This document shows, one piece after another, positions 32,498 through 39,600 of a stretch of 64,000 nt of DNA. Below the pieces are notes generated by a model that was not told the DNA's origin, ran no database searches, and saw nothing but the letters and a program-made list of their open reading frames with translations. Both the position numbers and the translations under genes were made by a program. Origin of the DNA: DAOUBF01 sp034432795 (GTDB taxonomy: Bacteria > Chloroflexota > Anaerolineae > DSLN01); NCBI GenBank assembly GCA_034432795.1, contig DAOUBF010000013.1:1-64000 (forward strand), given 5' to 3'. The first letter of the stretch is position 1. Each line of letters starts with the position of its first letter.

Positions 32498-33406
32498 ATG
32501 CGTGTGCTGATCACAGGAGGGACGGGTTTTATTGGCCGGGCGCTGGCGCGTAGCCTGCTGGCCGATGGTTATGAGGTTATCGCGCTCAGCCGCAGGCCAG
32601 AGCGGGCGCGAGGGCTGCCCCCAGGGGTTCAGGTGGTGCGTTGGGATGCGCGCACGGCGGAGGGCTGGGGGCATCTGGCGGAGGGCGCCGCTGCGATTGT
32701 GAACCTGGCAGGCGAGAGCATCGCGGGTGGCCCCTGGACCGCCGAGCGTAAACGCCGCATCCGCGACAGCCGCGTGAATGCCGGCCAGGCCGTGGTTGCC
32801 GCCGTGCAGGCGGTCACGGCCAGGCCAGGCGTCATCGTTCAGGCGTCTGCTGTGGGCTACTATGGCCCGCACGGCGATGAAGAGGTCACAGAAGAGACCC
32901 CGGCCGGCGGTGATTTTCTGGCCCGCGTGGCCGTAGAGTGGGAGGCTTCTACGGCGCCGGTGGAGGCCCTGGGGGTGCGCCGCGTCATCATCCGCACCGG
33001 CCTGCCGCTCAGCCGCGAGGGTGGGGTGTTCCCCTTCTTTCTACTCCCCTTCAGGTTCTTTGTGGGCGGGCCGCTGGGCAGTGGACGGCAATGGCTTCCC
33101 TGGATTCACATCGCCGATGAGATCGGCGCGATCCGCTTTCTGATGGAGAACGAGCAAGCGCACGGGCCGTTCAATCTCTCGGCCCCCAACCCGGTCACCA
33201 ACGCGGAGTTCAGCCGCATCCTGGGGCGCGTGATGGGGCGGCCCAGCCTCATGCGCGTGCCCGCCTTCGCCCTGCGCCTGGCCCTGGGGGAACTGGCCAC
33301 GCTCATGCTCAGCGGCCAGCGGCAAATCCCGCGCCGCCTGGTGGAGATGGGCTACCGCTTCCGCTTCCCTGATCTGGAAGCGGCCTTGCGAGACCTGCTC
33401 AGGTGA
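32498..33406 (+). CDS. SDR-type NAD(P)-dependent epimerase, YfcH/TIGR01777-like
   Basis: A 302-residue protein with the Rossmann motif VLITGGTGFIGRALARSLLA, NLAGESIAGGPWTAERKRRI, SAVGYYG (the YxxxK-type catalytic region, altered in this family), GLPLSREGGVFPFFLLPFRF and the C-terminal ALRDLL. The TIGR01777 group is conserved but its substrate is not known; a link to cell division claimed for some members is uncertain. GAGG lies about 8 bases before the ATG. Confidence 0.88.
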   Translation: MRVLITGGTGFIGRALARSLLADGYEVIALSRRPERARGLPPGVQVVRWDARTAEGWGHLAEGAAAIVNLAGESIAGGPWTAERKRRIRDSRVNAGQAVVAAVQAVTARPGVIVQASAVGYYGPHGDEEVTEETPAGGDFLARVAVEWEASTAPVEALGVRRVIIRTGLPLSREGGVFPFFLLPFRFFVGGPLGSGRQWLPWIHIADEIGAIRFLMENEQAHGPFNLSAPNPVTNAEFSRILGRVMGRPSLMRVPAFALRLALGELATLMLSGQRQIPRRLVEMGYRFRFPDLEAALRDLLR

Positions 33407-33495
33407 GGGGTCTGATACGCGCTCGCCGGGCCATCATGGGGTAGTCTCCCTTACGGTATGCTGGGCAATCGTCCGATATAAAATTAAGGGTGGAG

Positions 33496-34545
33496 ATGGC
33501 AGAGGAAGCACACTTTGGGCCGGTTGTCCTGTTTGGCTCCGGGGAGACCTCGCCACGCGGCGGGCAGATTTGGGAGGCCATCGCGCGACGTTTGTCCGCG
33601 CCGCTACGGATCGCCATCCTGGAAACGCCCGCAGGCTTTGAGTTGAACTCGGCCCAGGTCGCCGGGCGCATCGCCGACTTCCTCCAGGTGCGCCTGCAAA
33701 ATTATCGCCCTCATATCACAGTTGTCCCGGCGCGCAAGCGGGGTACGCCCTTCAGCCCGGATGACCCGGCCATCACCGCGCCCATCCTGGACGCCGATGT
33801 GATCTTTCTGGGGCCGGGCAGCCCGACCTACGCGGTGCGCCAGTTGCGCGATAGCCTGGCCTGGCAGCGGGTCATGGCCTGCCATCGCCTGGGGGGCGCC
33901 CTGGTCCTGGCCAGCGCCGCCGTGATCGCCATCAGCGCCCTGGCCCTGCCTGTCTATGAGATTTACAAGGTCGGTGAGGACCCTCATTGGCGTCCCGGCC
34001 TGGATTTCTTCGCACCCTATGGCCTCTCGCTCGTCTTCATCTCCCATTGGAACAATGCTGAAGGGGGCGCTGAGCTGGACACTAGCCGCTGCTTCATCGG
34101 CCAGGAACGCTTCGCTGCCCTGTTGGCGCTCCTGCCGCCGCAGACAACGGTGGTGGGGATTGACGAGCAGACCGCGCTGGTCATGGATATACAGGCCAGG
34201 AGGGGTCAGGTGCTGGGGTTGGGCGGCGTCACGCTGATTGGCTCAGGCCGGGAGCAACACTTCGGTTCAGGCACAGATTTCCCCTTGAGTGAGCTTGGCC
34301 CGTTCAGAACCCCCGATCCGGCCACAGGCCTCTCCCCGGCGGTGTGGGCAGAAGCGCAGGCTGCCCGCCGCCAGAGCGAGATCACAGCCCAGCCACCGGC
34401 AGAGGTCCTGGCACTGGTGGAGGCGCGTCAGGCCGCGCGCGCGGCCCAAGATTGGGCGACAGCAGACCGGTTGCGTGAGCGTATCGCCGGGTTGGGATGG
34501 CAGGTGATAGATACGCCGGAGGGGCCGCGGCTGAAACCGCTTTGA
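33496..34545 (+). CDS. S51/cyanophycinase-like protein fused to a CysRS C-terminal tail domain
   Basis: A 349-residue protein. Residues 1 to about 270 have the class I amidotransferase-like S51 fold: VVLFGSGETSPRGGQIWEAI, AILETPAGFELNS, FLGPGSPTYAVRQLRDSLAW, and a probable nucleophile Ser in LGGALVLASAAVIAISALAL. The last 45 residues, LALVEARQAARAAQDWATAD followed by RLRERIAGLGWQVIDTPEGP, match the helical C-terminus of cysteinyl-tRNA synthetase. No synthetase catalytic motifs are present. The tail may bind tRNA-Cys or another RNA; the substrate is unknown. I chose ATG 33496 because AAGG lies 6 bases upstream; GTG 33490 is possible. Confidence 0.75.
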   Translation: MAEEAHFGPVVLFGSGETSPRGGQIWEAIARRLSAPLRIAILETPAGFELNSAQVAGRIADFLQVRLQNYRPHITVVPARKRGTPFSPDDPAITAPILDADVIFLGPGSPTYAVRQLRDSLAWQRVMACHRLGGALVLASAAVIAISALALPVYEIYKVGEDPHWRPGLDFFAPYGLSLVFISHWNNAEGGAELDTSRCFIGQERFAALLALLPPQTTVVGIDEQTALVMDIQARRGQVLGLGGVTLIGSGREQHFGSGTDFPLSELGPFRTPDPATGLSPAVWAEAQAARRQSEITAQPPAEVLALVEARQAARAAQDWATADRLRERIAGLGWQVIDTPEGPRLKPL

Positions 34546-34665
34546 ATGGAACTGGCCAGGTTAAGCCCAAGAGGCGAAGCCAGGTGACGCCCTGAGCAGT
34601 GTCGCCATGGGCTTCCTCATCGGCAGGCGCACGCCGGGGAGTGTCTGCCTACGATGACCTCCACC

Positions 34666-34812
34666 CTACGCTGCCGGGCTGCGCCTGGGATCACCCAACC
34701 AGAGCGCGATGGCGGAGACAAACAGCCATACTGCGGACAGGTCCCAGGCGCGTTGGAGCGACATGATGGCTGCCAGCCAGACTGTAACTACGGCGATGAT
34801 GTCAGGAATCAT
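34666..34812 (-). CDS. 48-residue single-helix membrane protein, apparently leaderless
   Basis: On the minus strand, ATG 34812 opens a 48-codon frame: MIPDIIAVVTVWLAAIMSLQ, then RAWDLSAVWLFVSAIALWLG and a short basic end DPRRSPAA. Two hydrophobic stretches (about 5-18 and 27-40) suggest a hairpin or one long helix. There is no Shine-Dalgarno sequence, but a promoter (34819-34848) places the transcript start at about 34812, the A of the ATG. The family is unrecognised. The remainder of the gap 34546-34905 shows nothing else. Confidence 0.5.
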   Translation of the reverse strand: MIPDIIAVVTVWLAAIMSLQRAWDLSAVWLFVSAIALWLGDPRRSPAA

Positions 34813-34818
34813 GGCCGT

Positions 34819-34848
34819 AGTGTACGCAATTTAGCAGACGCGGGTCAA
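34819..34848 (-). promoter_or_regulatory. promoter of the 48-residue protein
   Basis: On the minus strand, TTGACC (34848-34843), an 18-base spacer and TACACT (34824-34819). The -10 box ends 6 bases before the ATG, predicting a leaderless message. Confidence 0.6.
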
Positions 34849-34905
34849 TAGGAGAAAAGGGCCAAATTCACCTACCGACGCCTGACTCTATATGGGCGGC
34901 TGGCG

Positions 34906-35445
34906 CTATGTGCTCTCTGCGCTTTCTGTGCTGGTGGTTTCGCTGCCATCCACACTGCTCTCCATCAGGGGAGCGGCGGGTGACTCCTCCTCACCGCTAC
35001 GCCGCCACGCCGGCGTCCTCGCCGGCTCGGCGCCGGAGGGCGAGGGGGCCTCGCGCATCATGGTGAAATCGCCGTTAAAGCGCGCCCCCTCCTCTATGAT
35101 AAGGCTGGCCGCCGTCACCTTCCCCATAGCGCTGCCGGTCGGGGTGATGCGGAAGCGGCCCGAGCAGGTGACCTCGCCATCCAGTTCCCCGGCGACTTCA
35201 ATCTCGCGGGCGGTGATCGTGGCTTTGACACGCGCCCCCTGGGCGATGATCAGCTTGCCTTCACAGGCGACCTCCCCCTCCACTGTGCCCTCAACCCGCA
35301 AATCCCGCGAGGTCCGGAAGCTGCCATTGAAGACGGAGTGGCGGTCCACCAGGCTATAGGTTTCCCCTGCCTGTGAGGCCCGCTCCTCGGCGTAGGCCTG
35401 GCGGGCCGGGGTATAGGTTGTTGTGCGGTCGTAAACCGAAGCCAT
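34906..35445 (-). CDS. bactofilin (polymer-forming cytoskeletal protein) A
   Basis: A 179-residue protein with the bactofilin right-handed beta-helix: NGSFRTSRDLRVEGTVEGEV, KLIIAQGARVKATITAREIE, VAGELDGEVTCSGRFRITPT. The tails are disordered: an N-terminal 40 residues rich in Arg/Tyr/Thr and an acidic Ser/Glu/Pro C-terminus. Bactofilins form nucleotide-free filaments that scaffold envelope enzymes or shape the cell. It is 3 bases from a second bactofilin gene on the same strand, so the two probably copolymerise. Confidence 0.9.
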   Translation of the reverse strand: MASVYDRTTTYTPARQAYAEERASQAGETYSLVDRHSVFNGSFRTSRDLRVEGTVEGEVACEGKLIIAQGARVKATITAREIEVAGELDGEVTCSGRFRITPTGSAMGKVTAASLIIEEGARFNGDFTMMREAPSPSGAEPARTPAWRRSGEEESPAAPLMESSVDGSETTSTESAEST

Positions 35446-35448
35446 AAG

Positions 35449-35985
35449 CTATCTATCTCCCTTTCCGGGTTTCATAGTGAAGTGACAATCCACGACCGCG
35501 CCCTCTTCCACCACAAGCACAGCCGTCTTGATGCGCCCCTTGGCGCGTGCCGTCGGCGCCAGGTGCAGGCGATTCTCGCACTCCACCTGCCCATCAAAGG
35601 CGCCGGCGATGACCACTTCGCTGGCCTTGAGTTGCGCGTTGGCGCGGGCGTTCTCGGCAATATAGATGGATTTGGCGGCCTCCAGTTCGCCGTCAAAGGC
35701 ACCCTCTACCCGCACGCTGCCCTCCGACTTGAGCTTACCGCTAAAGCTGGAATCGCGGGCGATGATAGTCGCTGCCGCGGCGGTGGCGGCCATCTCTGCA
35801 GGCATGGCCGCCACCGGTGCCGGGGTGGAAGCGGCAGGGCTTGCCGGCGCGACGCGGCGCCAGGCCTGCTCATCCGCTGTGGCCGCTTCTTCAGATTCCT
35901 CCTCGCCAGCCGTTGAGCGGCGCAGGGCCTCTTGGGCGCGTCGGTAATCGTCCAAGGACTCTCTCGTTCGCCTAAACATGGTCAT
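35449..35985 (-). CDS. bactofilin B
   Basis: A 178-residue bactofilin: an 85-residue N-terminal tail rich in Ala/Pro/Glu, then the beta-helix (IARDSSFSGKLKSEGSVRVE, GAFDGELEAAKSIYIAENAR, VVIAGAFDGQVECENRLHLA). ATG 35985 has AGGAGG 8 bases upstream; the longer frame from 36012 reads through that ribosome site. It is the first gene of the bactofilin pair, behind the promoter at 36028-36056. Confidence 0.9.
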   Translation of the reverse strand: MTMFRRTRESLDDYRRAQEALRRSTAGEEESEEAATADEQAWRRVAPASPAASTPAPVAAMPAEMAATAAAATIIARDSSFSGKLKSEGSVRVEGAFDGELEAAKSIYIAENARANAQLKASEVVIAGAFDGQVECENRLHLAPTARAKGRIKTAVLVVEEGAVVDCHFTMKPGKGDR

Positions 35986-36027
35986 GGGGTATTCCTCCTC
36001 GCGGACCACCAAGGTAAAGGACGCCCT

Positions 36028-36056
36028 ATCTTACCTGATCTGGCGGAATTGCGCAA
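36028..36056 (-). promoter_or_regulatory. bactofilin operon promoter
   Basis: On the minus strand, TTGCGC (36056-36051), a 17-base spacer and TAAGAT (36033-36028), about 43 bases before the ATG at 35985. Confidence 0.65.
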
Positions 36057-36149
36057 CCAGGGGAGTTTTTCAGCAGGCGCATCGGTTTTAAGCGACCTGG
36101 ATGGCTCTATCCAAAAGCCGGATACCGGGATCAACAGGAACTTCTGGAT

Positions 36150-37877
36150 TCAGTACCTGCTCTCTCCAGCCACCTGCACCTGTTCCCGCCTCTTCAGCTT
36201 CTCATCAATGCGCTGCTCCGAAGCCAGGCGCTCCAGGGGGTATGCATTCAGGTCCACGAACTTCATTCCGGCGGCCAGCGTCGGGTGGACGGCGTTGATC
36301 TGGCGGTAGATCTCCTGGGCGACGGCGCGGTAGCTGGGGTGGCCTTGCTGGGAACTGCGCAGTTCACACAGGTGGTAGGCTTCGCGCAGGTTGAGCTTGA
36401 TACGCCAGCGGATACGGAAGGCCAGCGGCACGGCGTATTGGGCCGCGTCGGGCAGGTCGGCGCTGATGGCCTCCACTGTCTCGGCGGCCCGCTCTAACGC
36501 CTCCCGGAAAGGCCCCGCCAGCCCCGCCGCTTCAACCTCCTCAGGAATGACATAGCCGTGGCGCACGGTGTAGCGCTGGCGTTCCTGCGTGAGGATACGA
36601 TGGCGGTGCAGGTCGCGGTACGCGCCCAGGTCCACCAGCAGGTCAAAAGTGTAATAAGGCTCTTCAAAAGCGCGGCCCGGCTTATGGAAGCGCGAGCCGC
36701 GCTCGCCGAGGAAAGCAGCGATGATGCGGGCGCGCTCCTCAGGCGTCAGTGTGGCCACATAGGCGCGCACCTGTTCCAGCGGCAGGTCGGTGTGCGGGTA
36801 GAGGATCGCGGCGACCGTCTTGGCCTCGGCGTCCGGGTCATACTCCACCAGTTTGACCATCGGCGCGTCCCCTTCCCATCCCCCACCCCCTTCGCCGCCT
36901 CTCTCCCCAGTACCGGGCTTCATCCCGGTTGGGGAGAGGGGGTTGGGAGCGAGGGCCAGAAGCCCAAGCTGGCGCACCAGGGCGGCCACGTTGTCGCGCC
37001 GGGCGGCAATATAGCGGGCGTATTGGGCGCCGCGCTCGGTCTTGGCCCGCTTGACAAAGGAGGGGATCAACTGGTCCAGCTCAGCCTGCATCGCCTGGGC
37101 CAGTTCGCGGACCTCGGTATGGGGCGAGGCGTAGAGCTTGGTCAGTAGATACTCAAAGGCGCGGCCATTGCCATACAGGCCCACATTGGTCAGCGTGGCC
37201 ATGGGCAACAGACCGCGCAGCAGGTCCAGCGCCTTGGCACGGGTGGCGCTGTTGTAGGCCCGTTCCGAGATGGCCTCGTCGCGGGGGGTGCGCGCCCGCA
37301 CCCAGGCCAGCATGGGGTCAATCAGGGCGGTGTAGGTGTCAAACAGGTGGTCCAGGGCAGCCTCGTAGCGGGCGGCGTAAGGCGAGGCCATGATGGAAGG
37401 CTCGCGGTAGTAGCGGTAGCGCCCACCGACCTTGCGGTTGAACACCACATAGCGGGTGGATTTCTCCAGCGGGTCAATCCCGATACGGCTATCCTCCAGC
37501 GCCTTGGCCGCAATGTTGCTGACGCTCTCACAGGCGATGTGCGCACCGCCCAACTCCGCCACCGAGTCATCGCCGTAGCCGATGAGCACGCGCTCGTAGA
37601 AGGCCTCGGCCTGCTGGATGGCCACAAGCTGGTCCAGGCCCGTCGCGGCGGCGGCGCTGACGATGCGCTCAAAACCTGCCTCCGGCGCCTTGATGAACTC
37701 GTCCAGGAGGATACGCCGCAGGCTTTTGTCGCTGCGGCTGTAGCGGGAGAACAGGGCGCCTTTGACTACCTCCGGCAGGTTGCGCAGGCCAAAAACCGGA
37801 CGGTCCACATTGGTCACGAAGGGCGCGATCAGCGCCGCCTCGTCCTGGCTCAGGGGATCATCCCATACATCCATCAT
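36150..37877 (-). CDS. thyX: tandem-domain ThyX-like flavin-dependent thymidylate synthase
   Basis: A 575-residue protein, about twice the usual ThyX length. Domain 1 (about 20-310) has ERVLIGYGDDSVAELGGAHI and DPLEKSTRYVVFNRK; domain 2 (about 345-560) has FDLLVDLGAYRDLHRHRILT then QERQRYTVRHGYVIP. The canonical RHRxxSxNExSxRY motif is split: domain 1 keeps ExSxRY, domain 2 keeps RHR. Between the domains a GC-rich dispersed repeat adds ALAPNPLSPTGMKPGTGERG and glycines. ThyX makes dTMP from dUMP using FAD, NADPH and methylene-tetrahydrofolate. dUTPase, the supplier of dUMP, is encoded directly upstream. Catalytic competence is uncertain. Confidence 0.78.
   Translation of the reverse strand: MMDVWDDPLSQDEAALIAPFVTNVDRPVFGLRNLPEVVKGALFSRYSRSDKSLRRILLDEFIKAPEAGFERIVSAAAATGLDQLVAIQQAEAFYERVLIGYGDDSVAELGGAHIACESVSNIAAKALEDSRIGIDPLEKSTRYVVFNRKVGGRYRYYREPSIMASPYAARYEAALDHLFDTYTALIDPMLAWVRARTPRDEAISERAYNSATRAKALDLLRGLLPMATLTNVGLYGNGRAFEYLLTKLYASPHTEVRELAQAMQAELDQLIPSFVKRAKTERGAQYARYIAARRDNVAALVRQLGLLALAPNPLSPTGMKPGTGERGGEGGGGWEGDAPMVKLVEYDPDAEAKTVAAILYPHTDLPLEQVRAYVATLTPEERARIIAAFLGERGSRFHKPGRAFEEPYYTFDLLVDLGAYRDLHRHRILTQERQRYTVRHGYVIPEEVEAAGLAGPFREALERAAETVEAISADLPDAAQYAVPLAFRIRWRIKLNLREAYHLCELRSSQQGHPSYRAVAQEIYRQINAVHPTLAAGMKFVDLNAYPLERLASEQRIDEKLKRREQVQVAGESRY
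36870..36957. repeat. GC-rich dispersed repeat, copy 3, inside thyX
   Basis: CCCCAGTACCGGGCTTCATC and CCGGTTGGGGAGAGGGGGTT, flanked by CATCCCCCACCCCC; the CTCTCCCCA/TGGGGAGAG and CCGGG-type arms form a cruciform. It shares CCCAGTACCGGGCTTCA with copy 2 at 18105-18271. It is in frame between the two ThyX domains. Confidence 0.7.
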
Positions 37878-37900
37878 GGTACATCTCTCCTCCTCGTGAG

Positions 37901-37939
37901 AACGTGAAACGCGGTATTTACGTTTTACGTTTCACGTTT
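37901..37939. repeat. AACGT-type hairpin repeat, copy 2, between dut and thyX
   Basis: AACGTGAAACG (37901-37911) and CGTTTCACGTT (37928-37938) are perfect 11-bp arms around 16 bases containing a further tacgttttacg. On the minus strand its start supplies the TGA stop codon of dut. It shares sequence with 4131-4165 and 51006-51053. Confidence 0.65.
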
Positions 37940-38432
37940 CAGCGTGGATACCGGTAGAGCCGAATCCACCGGCCCCGCGCATGGACTCGGACAACTCCTC
38001 TACCTCCTGGAAATCGGCGCGGAACACCGGGGCAAGCACCAGTTGGGCGATCTTCTGCCCCTTGTGGATCACATAAGGCGCTGCCCCCAGGTTGATCAGG
38101 ATGACCTTGATCTCACCGCGATAGCCCGCATCCACCGTGCCGGGCGTGTTCAGGACAGTGACGCCGCTGTTCAGGGCGATGCCGCTCTTGGGGCGCACCT
38201 GAAGCTCAAAGCCGATGGGCACCTCCGCCGCCAGCCCGGTGGAGACGGCCCGGCGTTCGCCCGGCTGCAACACCACCTCCTCTGCCGCATACAGGTCCGC
38301 GCCGGAATCATCGGGGTAGGCGTATTGCGGAAGGCGCGCATCAGGCGTCAGGCGCTTGAGCCGGACGACCATAGGCGTATGCCGGTCGGTCATCTTGGTG
38401 TCTGTAGATAGTGCGTTACGTACCTCAGTCAT
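37932..38432 (-). CDS. dut: deoxyuridine 5'-triphosphate nucleotidohydrolase
   Basis: A 166-residue trimeric dUTPase with all five motifs: DDSGADLYA, RPKSGIALNSGVTVLNTPGT (motifs 2-3), GYRGEIKVILINLG, and the C-terminal GAGGFGSTG. It hydrolyses dUTP to dUMP, limits uracil in DNA and feeds the ThyX encoded next. GAGGAG lies 5 bases before ATG 38432. About 25 unconserved N-terminal residues precede the core, so a start at MVVRLKRL is possible. Confidence 0.95.
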   Translation of the reverse strand: MTEVRNALSTDTKMTDRHTPMVVRLKRLTPDARLPQYAYPDDSGADLYAAEEVVLQPGERRAVSTGLAAEVPIGFELQVRPKSGIALNSGVTVLNTPGTVDAGYRGEIKVILINLGAAPYVIHKGQKIAQLVLAPVFRADFQEVEELSESMRGAGGFGSTGIHAET

Positions 38433-38503
38433 ACTCTCCTCACTGTACTCTGACTTGCCCTGCTTTACAAGGGCAACCGTACAGGATCATCTAAAAAAAC
38501 GCA

Positions 38504-38544
38504 ATGTTGCGGAACCTTAATCAAATCGCAACCAAGACACAAAC
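38504..38544 (+). promoter_or_regulatory. 41-bp shared promoter element, copy 2 (YceI lipoprotein)
   Basis: It matches 6333-6373 at 38 of 41 positions and contains a perfect dyad GTTGCG (38506-38511)-N15-CGCAAC (38527-38532), two helical turns centre to centre. A TATAGT at 38554-38559 starts 10 bases after the block, the same spacing as copy 1. No -35 consensus is present. Confidence 0.7.
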
Positions 38545-38626
38545 TTTTTGAAGTATAGTAAGCAACGTGACTAAAGCAGCCTGGATAGGCGCCAGGTCAA
38601 CCATCACACCCAGCTAAGGAGGGCCT

Positions 38627-39418
38627 GTGACCCGAAGACGAACACTTCCGAAGTGGGCGCTGATCGTAGCCGCACTGAGCATGGTCAGCATCCTGGTGGC
38701 CTGCGGCGGGGCGCCGCAAGGCAGTATCTCTACAACCACAGCCGTGCCCACGAACACACCTGCGCCATCTCAACCCATCGTAACACCGTTCACGCCTCCA
38801 CCTACAACCCAGGCTACGCCACCCGCATCGGTAAACGCGGCGCCTTCCGATCCCAGCGCCCCGTCCGCCTCCGGCGACGCACCCATGCGCTTCACCCTTG
38901 TGCCGGAGGGCAGCGAGGCCCGCTACCGGGTGCGCGAGCAGCTTGCCCGGCTCTCGTTCCCCAGCGACGCGGTGGGTACAACTAAAGCCATCTCCGGGCA
39001 GATCGTGGTCAACCCCGATGGAACCATCCTGTCTGAGGAGTCCAAGATCGTCGTGGACTTGACCACGTTGCGCAGCGATGAGAGCCGACGCGACAACTAC
39101 ATTAAGAACAACACGCTTCAGACGAACCGCTTCCCCACCGCCGAATTCGTGCCGCGAGAGATCCGAGGCTTGCCCTCTCCCCTGCCAGCCTCAGGCGAAG
39201 GAACGTTTCAACTCATCGGCGACCTGACGCTTCACGGCGTGACGCGCCCGGTGACCTGGGAGGTGACGGCGCGGCTGGATGGGCAGACGCTCACAGGCAG
39301 CGCCACCACGAGCTTCACCTTCGCTGACTTCAACCTGACGGTGCCACAGGTCTTCGTGGTGCTCAGCGTTGACGAAACCATCCGATTGGAGGTGGATTTC
39401 CAGTTTGTCCGGAGCTGA
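38627..39418 (+). CDS. YceI-family lipoprotein
   Basis: A 263-residue lipoprotein with lipobox VACG (signal ALIVAALSMVSILVACGG), a Pro/Thr/Ser-rich linker (about 30-85) and a YceI lipocalin-like domain (SEARYRVREQLARLSFPSDA, SRRDNYIKNNTLQTNRFPTA, LIGDLTLHGVTRPVTWEVTA). YceI proteins have a lipocalin-like barrel that can hold polyisoprenoid lipids. GTG 38627 follows AAGGAGGG with 5 bases. The SPLPASGEG segment inside the domain looks derived from the GC-rich repeat family. It shares its 41-bp upstream element with the efflux operon, suggesting common control. Confidence 0.88.
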   Translation: MTRRRTLPKWALIVAALSMVSILVACGGAPQGSISTTTAVPTNTPAPSQPIVTPFTPPPTTQATPPASVNAAPSDPSAPSASGDAPMRFTLVPEGSEARYRVREQLARLSFPSDAVGTTKAISGQIVVNPDGTILSEESKIVVDLTTLRSDESRRDNYIKNNTLQTNRFPTAEFVPREIRGLPSPLPASGEGTFQLIGDLTLHGVTRPVTWEVTARLDGQTLTGSATTSFTFADFNLTVPQVFVVLSVDETIRLEVDFQFVRS

Positions 39419-39432
39419 TCCCTACCCGGATG

Positions 39433-39500
39433 ACGGGGGGAGGGGGTGACATGCCTCCCACCCCAACCCTCCCCTGCAATGGGGGGAGGGGCAGGAAGAG
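39433..39500. repeat. GC-rich dispersed repeat, copy 4
   Basis: GGGGGGAGGGGGTGACATGC, then CCCACCCCAACCCTCCCCTG and CAATGGGGGGAGGGGCAGG; CCCTCCCC pairs with GGGGAGGG around a short loop. It lies just after the YceI stop. Between 39500 and 39600 there is only a short palindromic ggcacggcatgccgtgcc (39570-39587). Confidence 0.6.
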
Positions 39501-39600
39501 GGTAAGAACCGGGCGTAGGGCTGTGGGGTAGCATTTTTGAAATAGGTTCTACTCACAGGAAAGCAGGGGCACGGCATGCCGTGCCCCAACGGGGATTCCG

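Noticed and set aside
39570..39587. Palindrome GGCACGGCATGCCGTGCC considered as an operator or terminator for htrA
   Set aside because: There is no T-run and no partner promoter elements; it is of the kind found in GC-rich dispersed repeats.
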